A stretch of DNA of 64,000 nt from Auriscalpium vulgare (Eukaryota; Basidiomycota; Agaricomycetes; Russulales; Auriscalpiaceae): the NCBI GenBank assembly GCA_019915015.1, contig JAHBBC010000003.1:806001-870000 (forward strand), given 5' to 3'. The notes under the pieces are model-generated. The model saw only the letters and a list, made by a program, of their open reading frames with translations, was not told where the DNA came from and searched no databases. This document shows, in pieces, positions 41,668 to 52,970 of this stretch. Within the stretch, counting starts at the first letter, position 1. The number at the start of each line of letters is the position of its first letter. A program made the translations under genes and the position numbers.

Positions 41668-44662
41668 ATGTCGAGCGACACATGGACGCGTGCTTTCGTC
41701 GAACACCTCAACTTTTATCGAATTCACTTGACCGCATTGTGAGTGATACACGACCTGCTACTCGCCCAGACTGTCGGACAGGACTTGTACCACCCCAGCA
41801 CAGTGCTACCGCTGGTCTTCGCCGGCATCTTCGTCGCATCCAACGGCGAATTTCACATCAATTACACGGATGCACTGCTCACATGTATCAGCGCCATGAC
41901 GGGCACCGGGCTGGCGCCCATCGACCTGAGCTCACTCACAGTGTGGCAGCAGTGTATTCTCGTGTTCCTAGAGCTTAGCGGGAGTGCGGTGCGCTATCTT
42001 TTGCTTTTCACGCAAAACGCTCTGACACGTCACTGGCTAGGTAACGGTCGCATGGCTTGCGGTCTACGTGCGCCTACGATACTTCCAGCACCACTTGGAC
42101 TGGATCGTAAAGTCTGAATTCGAGCGCACAAAGACACGCGACTTGGTTTCTTCGGAGAGCGGCGACATGGCCTTCTCAGAGGGTGGCGACGCACGGGGAC
42201 GCAGTATGACCTCGTCCTCGTTGCGCCGCCGAGCCTTCGCAAATATTTCGAACGAGAAGAGCCCGTCCTTCAGAGCGCGTGGGGCGGACGTTGATGCGGA
42301 CGCAGCAGCTGGAGCATTCTCCGCTTCGCCCGAGCGAATGCCACCCGCTGAATTCACAGAGTCACCGACGACATTGCAGTCGCCGAACATGCCGTTTGCG
42401 TCGTCGCCGCTGAAGACGCAGTTTCGCCAGCCAACGAGAAGTAAGACGATGTCTCCCAGCTGTATGGAGTCATACCACTCATGTTCTCGTCTCGTCTAGG
42501 GCCCACACGCCGTGGCACTGTCCTGACTGTCAACCCACAGCAGAAAGATGATGCCTTCGGCGGCTTTGGGGACCCGCTAGCGTGGGGCGTGCAAGCGTTC
42601 AATAGCCGTTTCCCCAACGCTGGGCAGCGTGTCAAGCGGTCCATGACGATGTCCATCGCGCCAACCTTTCTAGTGCCGGGACACGGCGATGTGCCTCCCG
42701 GCGCAAAGCCGGTTTCATACCTCACTTTTGACGTGAAAGTGGCCCACAATTCCCGGTTCGTAGGGCTGTCGGATGAGGATCACGAGGAACTGGGCGGGGT
42801 GGAGTACCGGGCATTAAGCGCGTTGCTCTGGATGGTGCCCTTGGTGAGTGAGAGATTCGATAATTGTTGTGCATATATATTCACGAGGGAGGGATGGTGG
42901 TTCAGTACTACTTTGGTACGCTTGCTATAGCGTTTGTGGTGATAGCGCCGTACATGTCATTGTCACGCTGGAAAGACACTTTTAAACGGCCAAACCAGCA
43001 CAAAGACATCAACCCAGTGTGGTCGGCCCATTTCTTACAGTCCTATGGCGGCCGTGTGCTGATGGCGGATGGCAGGTACTCACTATTCGAGGTCGTCGGT
43101 GCATGGGCGAACACAGGCATGTCGTTGGTGGACCAGAATTTGGTGCCTTTCCAGCGGGCATATCCCATGCTCATCTTCTTGATCTACGTCGTGCAGGCGG
43201 GGGGCACCGCATTTGTGAGTTCGAATTGTCCGCCATTGTGACTTTGACTAACTCGTTATAGCCCATATTGTGAGTTATCTTGTCTCCCTTACCCCCATGA
43301 CTCCCTCTGACAGTGCTGCCGCCCATCCCAAAGCCTTCGTTTCATGATGTGTGTGCTTTATGTCTATCTCTGTCCTTCTCACTGACGTGGTATTCATAGA
43401 TGGATAATATACCAAGGCTCACCGACGAACTCGCGCTTGAAAGAGACGCTTCATTTCCTTCTGGATCACCCTAGACGCTGCTTTATATACCTCTTCCCTT
43501 CCCGACAAACGTGGTTCCTGCTGACAGTCCTCTTGCTACTTAAGTGCGTCTATGACAATGTCGCACTGACCCACGCTGACTCCCTATCTCAGTCTGACAG
43601 ATTGGTTTTTCTTTTTGGTGCTTGATATCGGGAATCCGACAGTAGAAGCCATACCCGTGGGATCCCGCATCCTACTGGGTCTTGTGCAGGCGGTCGCCGT
43701 GCGGCTTGCCGGTTTCCAGAGCATTGCTATTTCGGCGCTATCGCCGGCCGTCAAGTAAGTCATGCCATGTTGTTGGTGGCCGGGGGTTGCTAACCCAGTT
43801 CACAGAATCCTATACCTCGTCATGATGTATGTTTCGGCCTACCCAGTCGCCATGAGGTTCGTGCAGGCCATAATGGTAAGCTAACTAAGCATGACTGACT
43901 ATTCACAGCGTGCGCTCGACGAACGTATACGAGGAGAAATCGTTGGGCGTATTCGAAGAAGATGACGATGAAGACGAAGACATTGAGGACGAGCAAGACT
44001 ATCCGGATTCCGATTCGCGCGTTGCAATCTGGGGCAGATATCTTGCTCGACATGCACGACGGCAGTTATCATTCGGTGCGCACGGCTCGTGAACCAGGCC
44101 GCTAATGCTGCTCACTCAGGCATCTTTGACCACAGATCTCTGGTGGCTTGGCCTCGCTCTCTTCTTGGTCTGCATTTTCGAGGTCAGACAGCGAATGGAA
44201 TCAGGTCCATGTTGACTGATTCAGTACCTGCTGCAGCGAGGGCATATTAACAATCCAGACAATGTGACATGGTTCAATCTCTTTGCCTTGCGTAAGTCAC
44301 ATACATCTCGCGTGGCGTCAACATACACTGAGCATGCACGCAGTCTTTGAGGTGGTGTCGGCGTACGCTACAGTCGGACTGAGCCTCGGGATCCCTACAG
44401 TACGCAGCGCGGTTCGCCCCTTTCTCACTCCAGTGCTAAGGAGTGTATGCAGGCCAACTACTCTCTTGTCGGCGCGATGCGCACACCGTCGAAACTGATA
44501 TTCTGCATCGTAATGCTCCGCGGACGCCACCGTGGGCTGCCGGTCGCGCTTGATCGCGCCGTGCTCCTCCCAAAGGAGTTCTTGCAAAAGGCGAGTGCGA
44601 AGGCGAGGCAGATGAAGATGGGCAGACGGGATACGGAGAAGCTATCTCCGATCCGCGAATGA
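41668..44662 (+). CDS. TRK1: Trk-family potassium transporter
   Basis: Plasma-membrane potassium uptake protein with the M1-P-M2 repeats of the Trk/Ktr/HKT superfamily. The ATG at 41668 gives MSSDTWTRAFVEHLNFYRIHLTAFT, a typical Trk start. Four pore-loop segments with the selectivity glycines are visible: CISAMTGTGLAPIDL, GAWANTGMSLVDQNLVPF, RLAGFQSIAISALSP and SAYATVGLSLGIPTANYSL. A long hydrophilic loop lies between the first and second repeat, as in fungal Trk1. There are at least 14 exons; two are tiny (43262-43269 and 43334-43348) and together rebuild PIFLRFMIW. The C-terminus (VMLRGRHRGLPVALDRAVLLP) is the conserved fungal tail. The frame is intact throughout. It is convergent with the helical-repeat gene. 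Confidence 0.92.
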
Positions 44663-44940
44663 GCGTTCTAACAGGCTGATATTGACTTAGACATTGATAT
44701 GAAAGTATACCTGTACCTTGATATATCATAGATGGCAATGCCTTGCTTGGACGGGACCGGGAGCTTTCAGGAATCAATTCACTCGTGTGCGATGGCATAG
44801 TACGCAGAGAATTTATGGAGCCATTACGCCTCGAACGCCTCAACCTCACCACCAGATCGCCACGGCGATAGCGTCTCCGATAAGATGGATGATATGTCCT
44901 ATGTCACCAAAGCTCGGTAACGGGGCGAGCTTTTAGATCG

Positions 44941-46118
44941 CTATGAGCCACTCACTGTAAACCAAGCCCGAGCTTCAGTCTGGTCGAATCGCTCGCGTTT
45001 CGACGCCAGGATCTCGAAGACGGCGCCGATAGCGTTCCTCTGCACCTGGCCCTCGCAAAGCTGTGGACCCGCATGGAGCAGGATGTCGCGAACCGCACGA
45101 ACTTGTTCCGGCGACGCCAAGTTCGAGACGAGCACGTCGAGGCAGAGATGGACTTGCGGGGCTGTGAGTAGGTGGTTCGCGGACAGGTCTCCGACATATC
45201 GGGCGAGGGCGAAAGCACAGCCGATATACTCGTGAGGCGTCCCGCTCGCTCGGGTGACAGACGAAGCATTGTTCTAGATACGCATATAAGGATGAGGGGC
45301 TCAGCTACAACACAAAGAATCCGACTTACTGGGTCCCACCACCCGCAGAAGGTCTGCAGCGTGTAGTCTCGGACGTGCCAGACGAATACAGCCGCGAGGT
45401 CTTGACCGTAGAACTCGAGGAACGCGGACGCTAGCTCGTGCACGAACAGCGCGACGGGGCGGGCGGCGTGCGCCTCGGTGGCCTCCCAGGTCAAGCACCA
45501 GGCGAGGTCCTGCAGCCGAGGACCCGTCCAGTCGCGCAGCATTACGGCGCCCCGCGCATGGAATGCCCGCTGCTCGTCCGACGCCGCGGCCAACCCCATC
45601 TCATACGCGGGCTTCCACGGTCGATAAGGGTCTGTGTGCGGAGGAGGTTGGGGCACGGGTGGGTCGGAGGCGGGCAGGGCGGAGGACGAGGCGACGGGCA
45701 TTGGTGCGGGTGGCGGCGACGCTGGGAGGGCATTGGAGAAGTCTGGCGTCGCCGGGCTCGGAATGAAGGGCGCGGCGTGAGGGTTGAAGGGGGAGGAGCC
45801 TTTGAGCGCAGCATCGCGCTCGGGCTGGGACTTGCGAGCGGCGCGGAGGTCGCGGAGGGCACTGAGCTTGGGGAGGTCGAGGCGGAACGAGGTGTATGCG
45901 GGGGCATCGTGCAGCACGAGGTCCTTGGCGAGTGGCGGGAGCTCTAGAGGCTCGTCGACGGAGGTTTGCAGCGAGCCTGCGGAGCTGGCGGGGGAGTTGT
46001 AGAGGGAGTCTTCGGAGGAGAAGTCTGCGGTGGGCGACGGCGAGAGGGGATCGGGAGGGTGTGCTGCGACGGCATGGGAGAAGGGGCGCGGGGGCTCGAG
46101 GACGGGGCGACGGTGCAT
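44941..46118 (-). CDS. Disordered N-terminus plus helical-repeat (MIF4G-like) protein
   Basis: Two exons (46118-45330 and 45273-44941) encode 373 residues. The first 160 are Pro/Ser/Ala-rich and disordered (MHRRPVLEPPRPFSHAV start). From about residue 165 there is an all-helical domain: PYRPWKPAYEMGLAAASDEQRAF, LQDLAWCLTWEATEAHAARP, FLEFYGQDLAAVFVWHVRDYTLQTF, HEYIGCAFALARYVGDL, VSNLASPEQVRAVRDILLHAG, QRNAIGAVFEILASKRERF. Helix pattern and motif spacing resemble MIF4G-like domains of translation-linked proteins, but this assignment is tentative. The last codons overlap a donor-like GTGAGT, so the end at 44941 might instead be spliced to a short further exon; I kept the simplest reading. Confidence 0.65.
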
Positions 46119-46691
46119 GGCGGGACGAAAGAGATGGAGGCAGCGGGCTGATAACGCGGTATGCGGCTTATATGCGTGCTCGAAGCCTTTGAGGCTCAGG
46201 CGCCTCGTGCTGAGCCACTCGCGGATTGGATTCGGTGCACGGGCTGGTCTGCTGGTCGACGCCGTCGACGAGGAGGGGAAGAGTGTTCATCGCTATGCTC
46301 CCTGCCAGGCCGTTTTAAACAACGGAAAGCTGTACAAGGAGACGGTCAGGCCAGCCGCCACGTGTCTTGCGCTTGTCTGGCGTTGTCGTCCTCGCGGGTC
46401 CAGCGTTGTCAACCTCGTGCGCATCCGTTGTCTGCGTGCGGTGCAGCGTTGCGGGCATAGCGCAGCCAGAGGGCGGGCGGTTGGCAGAGAGCAGCCGACG
46501 GCGACGGGCTCCGGCTTGGAGTCGCGGCATCGCCTGCTGTCCGCTGCACGCCACGATGCCCCGTATCCCCTCTTGCCTTTCCCCATCATCTATCTATAGA
46601 GACCTCGCCTTACATAGTGCGGCCCTTGTCTGGTTATAAAGGCCCCTTCACTTCCGCTTCTCCCACACTGCCGGCCAGAACCTTGACGACC
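46119..46691. other. Divergent promoter region
   Basis: 573 bp between two start codons. A TATAAAGG element near 46636 lies about 55 bp before the GH16 ATG, and a TATATAAGC-like element (minus strand, near 46165) lies about 50 bp before the helical-repeat gene. These look like a TATA box for each direction. Confidence 0.55.
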
Positions 46692-48153
46692 ATGCTCACC
46701 AGCACAACAAGACCCACCGCGCTTCTTGCTCTCGCCCTTTCCTCCGTCGCACAGGCCCAGTACTCCCTGGTCAAAGAGTACGCCGGCTCATCGTTCTTCA
46801 ACGACTGGAACTTCTACGGGAATTGTGAGTGCTTACCGTCCCCAACTCCACCGTCGTCCCGACATGCCTTACTCCCAGTCGACAATCTCACGAATGGCGA
46901 CGCCATCTTCGTGACTGCCGATCAGGCAGCGTCTCAAAAGCTTGCCTTCGTCAATGGCGCAGGCAACGCCATCATCAAGGTGGACAACACCACAACCGTC
47001 GCCTTCAACGACAAGCGCAACACCGTCCGCATCTCCTCCAAGGACCAGTATGCAGTTGGGAGTGTATGGGTTGCAGATATGTTGCACGTTCCGTTTGGGG
47101 TGCGTGGCATGCGTTCTCGGTTCGTAACGGTGGTGCTGAAAAGGGCAACGCGCAGTGTTCCGTCTGGCCGGCTTTCTGGTCGCAGGCGCCGAATTGGCCG
47201 ACGGGTGGAGAAATTGACACCTTCGAGGGCGTCAACATGGTGTTGAACTCTCAGTCCGCACTGCACACGGAGCCGGTGAGCACGCCTTCCAAGGTGCCTA
47301 CAGCGAAGTCTGCTGAGGACCGGCCCATAGGGATGCACAATCACCGGCGCGGTGCAAACGAGCACACTCGTCAACTCCACCGACTGCTCATTCCAGTCCA
47401 ATAGCAACGAGGGCTGTCAAGTGACGAACCCAGATCCAGCCTCGTATGGCGCCGCTTTCGCCGCGGCCGGTGGGGGGTCTACGTGACCGAATTTGCGGAG
47501 GCGGGCATCTCGTACGCGCGCTGTTCTCACCCCCATCCTGCGCGGTGCTGACAGGAGCCTTTGATAGTATCTGGTTTTTCTCGGTAGGAGGCCCCCGGCT
47601 TTTAGTATCTATTCCTCCGTGCGCTGATATGCCGTGCAGCGCAAAAACGTCCCAGCCTCGCTTCAGGGCAACAGCAGTACCGTGGATACCTCGACGCTCG
47701 GCACTCCCACGGTCAATTATCCGCAGGCGAGCTGCTCGATAGATAAGTTTTTCCAGCCTCAGAACCTAATCTTTGATATCACTCTGTGCGGAGGTGCGTG
47801 CCATCATCATCATCAGTTTATCGACGTCCCTCTCACACTCCTTCAGATTTCGGTATGTCATTGTGCCGGCGACGCGAGATGCTGACTCACGGCTGTCTGC
47901 AGCTGGCAACCCGACCACATTTGCGCAGACGTGCACCGGCGTTTGCTACCAGAACTACGTGATCGGGCCCCCGTCAACGTACGATAACGCCTATTTCGAG
48001 GTGCAGTCGGTGCGGGTGTTCGGGACGTCGTCCAAGGTGGACATCCCCCCGAGCGGGGCAAATGGTGCCGCCGGGTGGGCGGTGAGCGCGCGCCTCGCGG
48101 TGGCCTGCTTCGTTATTGCGGCAGTTGCGTACGTCGCGCCGGGGGTGGCCTGA
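46692..48153 (+). CDS. GPI-anchored-type GH16 family beta-glucanase, one apparent frameshift
   Basis: Seven exons (46692-46824, 46879-47100, 47157-47275, 47331-47511, 47568-47583, 47640-47793, 47903-48153). A signal peptide (ALLALALSSVAQA) precedes YSLVKEYAGSSFFNDWNFY and VRISSKDQYAVGSVWVADMLHVPFG. The catalytic block is WPAFWSQAPNWPTGGEIDTFEGVN with the GH16 E-x-D-x-x-E residues. ALHTEPGC, TLVNSTDCSF and SIWFFSR follow. The C-terminus has a Ser/Gly stretch then a hydrophobic tail (ARLAVACFVIAAVAYVAPGVA), fitting a GPI-anchor signal. It probably cleaves or remodels beta-1,3(4)-glucans in the wall. The coding length is 1076 nt, one short of a multiple of three; the frame breaks at the six-G run 47472-47477. 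Either a sequencing deletion or a recent loss of function; the rest is intact. Confidence 0.88.
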
Positions 48154-48472
48154 CGCCGCGGGAATGGGTGAATAGAGAAGGGGGACGTGCGGCCGCGTGC
48201 CCTGACGCCACCGAGGTCTGCAGACGGCCACGTAGACTAGGACGGCTGTATGGAGGGCTTTAATGAGGAGATGCTATGATGAACACGTTGACCGGTGGAG
48301 TGGGAAGCGGTGCTGGTTGACAAGGACGCAGAGGTGCCCTCGGACGTCCGTTTCATTCTTGTCGACCAGCGCAGGCCAGCCGCCCGTCGCCTTCCTCAGC
48401 GTCCTCAGCCACCGCTACCCCCTTGCGCCAGGGGCAAGATGGCGTCCGTTATTAATTCATAACCTCCGTGAC
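48154..48472. other. Intergenic region
   Basis: 319 bp between two same-strand genes, GC-rich. No gene is seen. Confidence 0.5.
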
Positions 48473-49600
48473 ATGAACGCTCTCGACGTGCCTCCCCTTT
48501 CCCCACATTCCCCCTCCGCGCACATGCAGATCGCACCCGCCCCGTCCTTGTCGCCCTCGCACCCCAGCGCAGCCGCCCCGCACGCGCACGCGCTCGACCC
48601 GGCACAGCTCTTCAGCGTCGCCGGCACCGTCGCTGTGGTCACTGGCGGCGGCACTGGTGCGTGTGCGTGTGGCCCCGGACCGTGGGCAGTCGTCGCTGAC
48701 ATGCCGTAGGAATTGGCCTGATGATTGCGACCGCGCTCGAACACAACGGCGCAACGGTGTACATCGTGGGACGGCGCCTGCCCGTCCTCGAGAAGGCGGC
48801 GAAGGAGCGAAGCGTGCGTCCCGTGCTCCCCTTGCCTACTTATCGCTGATGCTGTCCCCTCCAGAGGTATGGAAGGATGCTGCCTCTCCAGGGCGACATC
48901 ACCTCCCGCGAATCCCTCCTCGTGATAGTCGACATCATACGCCAGCGGCACGGCTACATCGATCTCCTCGTCAACAATGCAGGCGTTGCGCAGGGCATCA
49001 TACGCAAGTACGACCACCAAGGCGACATCCGTTCACTTCAGGACACCCTCTGGAACGCCGCCTCCCCGCAGGATTTCACCGACGTGTTCGACGCAAACGT
49101 CACCGGCGTGTATTACTGCACTGTCGCTTTTCTCGAGCTGCTGCATGACGGCAACGTACGGCGGAGCCGCACAGACCCGCATCATGTCACCAGCCAGGTC
49201 ATCACCGTGTCGAGCGTCGCCGCATTCCGGAGAGACGACCGTCCGTACAGCATACCGTACACGCTCAGCAAGGTCGCGAGTACGCATATGAGCAAGATGT
49301 TTGCAAACATCTTGAAGGACTGGAAGATCCGGAGTAATGTTATCGCTCCCGGCATCTTTCCCTCTGGTCTGTTCTTCTCGACTTTTCCTATCTTTGCCGC
49401 GCTAACGTACAGCAGAAATGACCAACGGCTTGATACCAGACTCGCACGTCGCGAGGGACGTCCCCCTCCAACGTGCGGGGAAGTTGGAGGACATTGCGGG
49501 GCTGACGTTGTTCTTAGCGAGCAAGGCAGGCAGTTACGTCGATGGCACGGTGCACATTACGGACGGGGGACGGCTCTCGATGTTCTCCTCGACATATTGA
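48473..49600 (+). CDS. Short-chain dehydrogenase/reductase (SDR), classical type
   Basis: Four exons (48473-48656, 48710-48813, 48865-49366, 49416-49600) encode 324 residues. Rossmann-fold signatures are complete: VAVVTGGGTGIGLMIA (TGxxxGxG cofactor loop), GDITSRESL, LLVNNAGVAQG (NNAG), the catalytic Ser in ITVSSVAAF, the Tyr-x3-Lys in YTLSKVAS, and NVIAPGIFPSEMTNG. The tail SKAGSYVDGTVHITDGG is the usual SDR C-terminal pattern. A 40-residue Pro/His-rich N-terminal extension precedes the fold. The Arg near the second strand (YIVGRR) favours NADP(H), as in ketoreductases. The substrate is unknown. Intact frame. Confidence 0.9.
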
Positions 49601-50199
49601 ATTATTAGGATGGGATCTTATTATATGGATGTATATATTCGGCTGGCTTTACTGTGTTATATATTGTACTCATTGTACTCTTTCAACCATCGAAAGAGGT
49701 GAAGTCCGCCCTGAGAGTTATTCGGCAGCGAAGCGCGGACACATCTTCCCGCGGAGTGCGGCTGTCGCACTCATCAAGAGCATCCATATGGACACGTTCC
49801 TGTGCCACATCCTCTGAGAGTGTCAAGTGGCAGAGGGAGGCGACAGGCCAACAGATGGGCCGCGCGCATGGGCCGTGCGCACCGCCGGTGTGTCCCCATG
49901 GACGAAAACACAGACATAACGCATTATCTGGATACATACATACACACAAGGGGAATCAGGATTGTGCCTATGCAGGCTACCGCCCGCCCCTCGAAGACCT
50001 GGCGAGAACAACAGAATATAATAAGGGAGGGGATGCATAGATGAAAGCCGAGGCTTGGAATAAAACCTGTCCATAAGCCCCGACGAGATGTATAGTTAAA
50101 GATGAACAAAATCCAAACGTGCCGTGCCCGAATCGATGGTAGATGTTTTTCCTGCCTGAAAGGCGTCGCTGCGCGCCAGGTTGTCTACGATGCCAATCG
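49601..50199. other. Convergent intergenic region
   Basis: About 600 bp holding the 3' ends of the SDR (+) and the Vts1 gene (-). AT-rich start; no gene seen. Confidence 0.5.
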
Positions 50200-50928
50200 T
50201 CAAGATGACGCGGGGGAGGTGCCCGCCGGGTCCTCAATACCCATCTTGCTCCGCACAACCTCGAATGTCTTGAGCATCTTGCGCCGGGCCCCCAGGGCCG
50301 CAACGCCCTGCTTCTCCAGCGCAGCCTCGTCCATGAGAACCATGTCCTTCCAGTTCATCCCCTCGAAGTTCGGGGTGTACTTGTGAAGGCGCAAGGTCCG
50401 CAGCCACCCAGGGACGTCCGTCAGAATCACCGGGTCGAAGTCCTCCTCGTCCTTCTTGGCCCCGTCGCGGCCGGTGTTCGATTTAACTCCCGGCGAACGT
50501 CCTCCGCCTCCACGCGCGCCGCCGCGACCGTTCGCCGCGCCCTGCTGCTGCAGCCCGACGAATGGGTTCATGCCGGGCTGCCCAAAGTTGCTCGCCGCCA
50601 TCTGCGCCGCTAGGAGCTGTGCCTCCGGCGAGATGCCCATCGCGCTCAAGTTCGCCATGTTCAGCATGTTCATGTTCATGTTGAAAGGATTGATCTGGCC
50701 CATGCCCGCGAGCCCCGCCATACCCAACCCGGCTCCGTTCGGGAGCCCCATGCCGAGGCCCGGGCTACCCAAGCCGAGGTTAAATCCACCCATCCCCAGA
50801 CCGGCCATTCCTCCATCGTCACTTGCAAAGCGACCAGAAGACACATTTGACAGCGCGGGGCTCCTCGCTCCAGACCAGCCGCCGGGCCCGAACGCGTTGT
50901 TACCGCCATTGAGGTTCCTGCGCTGCGC

Positions 50929-50964
<36 letters not shown>

Positions 50965-52504
50965 TTGCTGCTGCTGTTGCTGTTGCTGCTGACGACTGGG
51001 CTGCTGCTGCTGAGAAACTGGCTCCCCGTCGTCGCCGTAGACGCCGTTCGCGGGGTTGGACCCGTCCTGTTGACCGAGAGAACCAGCGCCCTTGGAAACG
51101 CGACGGAACTGCTTGGCGTCGCTCATGAGCGGGACACCGGCGTTGTTCCATTCGCTGAGCTTCGCCGCGGCACCATCAAGCGTTTGGGCGTTGTTGGTCG
51201 TTTTCTGGAACATCGGCAATAACGGGGTGTTGACCATGCTGGCCCAACTATCACCAGCGACAGGAGACAGAGCATCCATCCCCTCAGGGCGGGGAGACCG
51301 GAAGGAGGCGCTGGCTGCGATACCCGAGAAGTCCGTGCTCTGGGGCCTCGACTTCGTGGGCTCGATAACGACCTCCTGTGTGGGCGAACCAGTGCGCTCG
51401 GCCACCTGGCCGAGGGAGCTGGAGCCATTGCCCCACACGCCACGCCCGTCGCCACCGGAGGCGAGCGCAGGCGCGGAGATGCGGTGCGCGGCGTTGCTGC
51501 TCGCCTTGAGCTTGGCGCGCTGCTGAGCAAGAGTGGCAGCGGCATCGCCAGAACCACTAACGTTGTTGGCGGCATCGGGGGACAGGAAGGAAGAACCGGA
51601 GGACTCGAATGCCAGGGACTGGCGGTTGGCGGCGGCTCCGGCGCTGAAAGTACGCGCGGATGGGGAACCAGGGACGGGGGACTTGAACCCTGGCGACTTC
51701 ATATTCATGCTGGCAAGCTTGGCCTCCATCTGGTTCTGCATAGAACCACCAACAGCCGGGCTTAGCAGGGCCGTCATAGGATCCGCCCTGGCCATTTGTT
51801 GCAGGACGGTGATGAAGAATCTGATTTGAACTTGGGTAGAGTGTTGCAAAAGACTGTAAAGAGCGGCTGTGCGCTCAGCTTCGGAGAGAACCTTGAACCC
51901 TGACGACGTTACCGGCGTCAGTTCGATCCCTCTGAAATCAAGAAACAACTCACATTGCTCGATGGCGCTAAGCTCCTCTTGAAATTGACATCGAGAGAGG
52001 CGGCTGCCATCTCTTCCTGTAATACACGTCAGCATCGTAAGATACACGCTGATGCTCGGATACTCACCAGGGTCACTTCATAGTGATGGAAATTCTCAAA
52101 CCATTGGTCGATGGCATCCGCTGAGGGGATATGTGAGATCAAATACTGACACGTATTGAAAGACGCATGCAAGAGGATAGATGCCACCTCCACGGGAAGC
52201 ACCGAATGATCGACGCCCATACGGCGAATGAGGACTGGCTTCCCAGCCGTCCAGGAGAAGAAGAAAATTGAAAGAAGCTCACCTTCGGGAGTCTGGAAAG
52301 TCGCACTGCCCAACAACTCGCTTGTCGGACGTCCACTGGGCAGCCCGCCAGGGCGGGGGGATGCGAGACTGAAGGCCTGGGCACCAGCGGAGGGACGGGC
52401 GGAGGGTCCCATGGATGCGCGGGAATTGATGGGCTTGCCGTTGGCGCCAGCCGGGGCCGGAGAGGGGCTGGGACTGGGCTTGAGGAAGGCTTGAGGCTGG
52501 CCAT
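50200..52504 (-). CDS. VTS1: Vts1/Smaug-like SAM-domain RNA-binding protein, two apparent one-base gaps
   Basis: Post-transcriptional regulator that binds hairpins through its SAM domain and recruits deadenylase. Exons are 52504-52283, 52120-52068, 52016-51954 and 51899-50200. Conserved N-terminal segments: NGKPINSRASMG, SGRPTSELLGSATFQTPE, DAIDQWFENFHHYE, VLSEAERTAALYSLLQHST, VQIRFFITVLQQMARADPM. A disordered middle contains a long polyglutamine tract (about 50930-51012). The SAM domain closes the protein (LTDVPGWLRTLRLHKYTPNFEGM, WKDMVLMDEAALEKQGVAALGARRKML). Total exon length, 2038 nt, is two short of a multiple of three. The frame slips once near 52475 (CCC run in the N-terminus) and once near 51977 (before EELSAIEQ). 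With both accounted for, the length is about 679 residues. Sequencing deletions are likelier than decay, because the SAM domain is intact. Confidence 0.88.
50930..51012 (-). repeat. CAG/CAA repeat encoding polyglutamine
   Basis: CTG/TTG triplets on the plus strand code for about 22 consecutive Gln in Vts1, plus a further four-Gln run across Pro-Ser-Arg. Mixed CAG and CAA codons suggest an old, partly stabilised repeat. Confidence 0.9.
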
Positions 52505-52970
52505 TGCGGTAGAGAAAATGATGTCGCGGAAGCAAGGACTGGGCAGAAGAGCAGGTAAAGCGAGCAGTACACTGCTGGGTAGATGTGAAAGGGGAATAGT
52601 TCTTGGTCCTTCAAGGCGAAAGGGTCGGTTGAGCCGACCTCGAGTCGGCTGTGGTGGCTAGAATGCGGAGCACCTCAACGATGAGAGGGCTACTGAGTCT
52701 AGACAAGACCAGCGGAGCCTGCCGGCCTAGAGAAGACAACGAACGGCGAGAACGACGTGCGACGACGACGGCGAGGAGGAGGCGACGGCGAGGGCGACGA
52801 GGAGAAAGGGCAAGAGTGGCTGCCCGCAACGCCAACAAAAAGACATCACTCCCTTAGGTAAGCAGTGGCTTTGACCATCAGATTCAAATGATCATCAGCG
52901 CTCACACTTGTTTGACAATATATGTTCGGCCACAAAGTTACAGTTACAGTATATAACCACTCAACACCAC
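52505..52970. other. Intergenic region
   Basis: About 470 bp: promoter and leader of the Vts1 gene, and the 3' region of the second SDR gene. An Arg-rich open frame here lacks support. Confidence 0.5.

Noticed and set aside
44436..44852. 138-residue minus-strand frame overlapping the Trk 3' end
   Set aside because: Antisense to conserved Trk C-terminal coding sequence, Arg/Ser-rich, with no motif.
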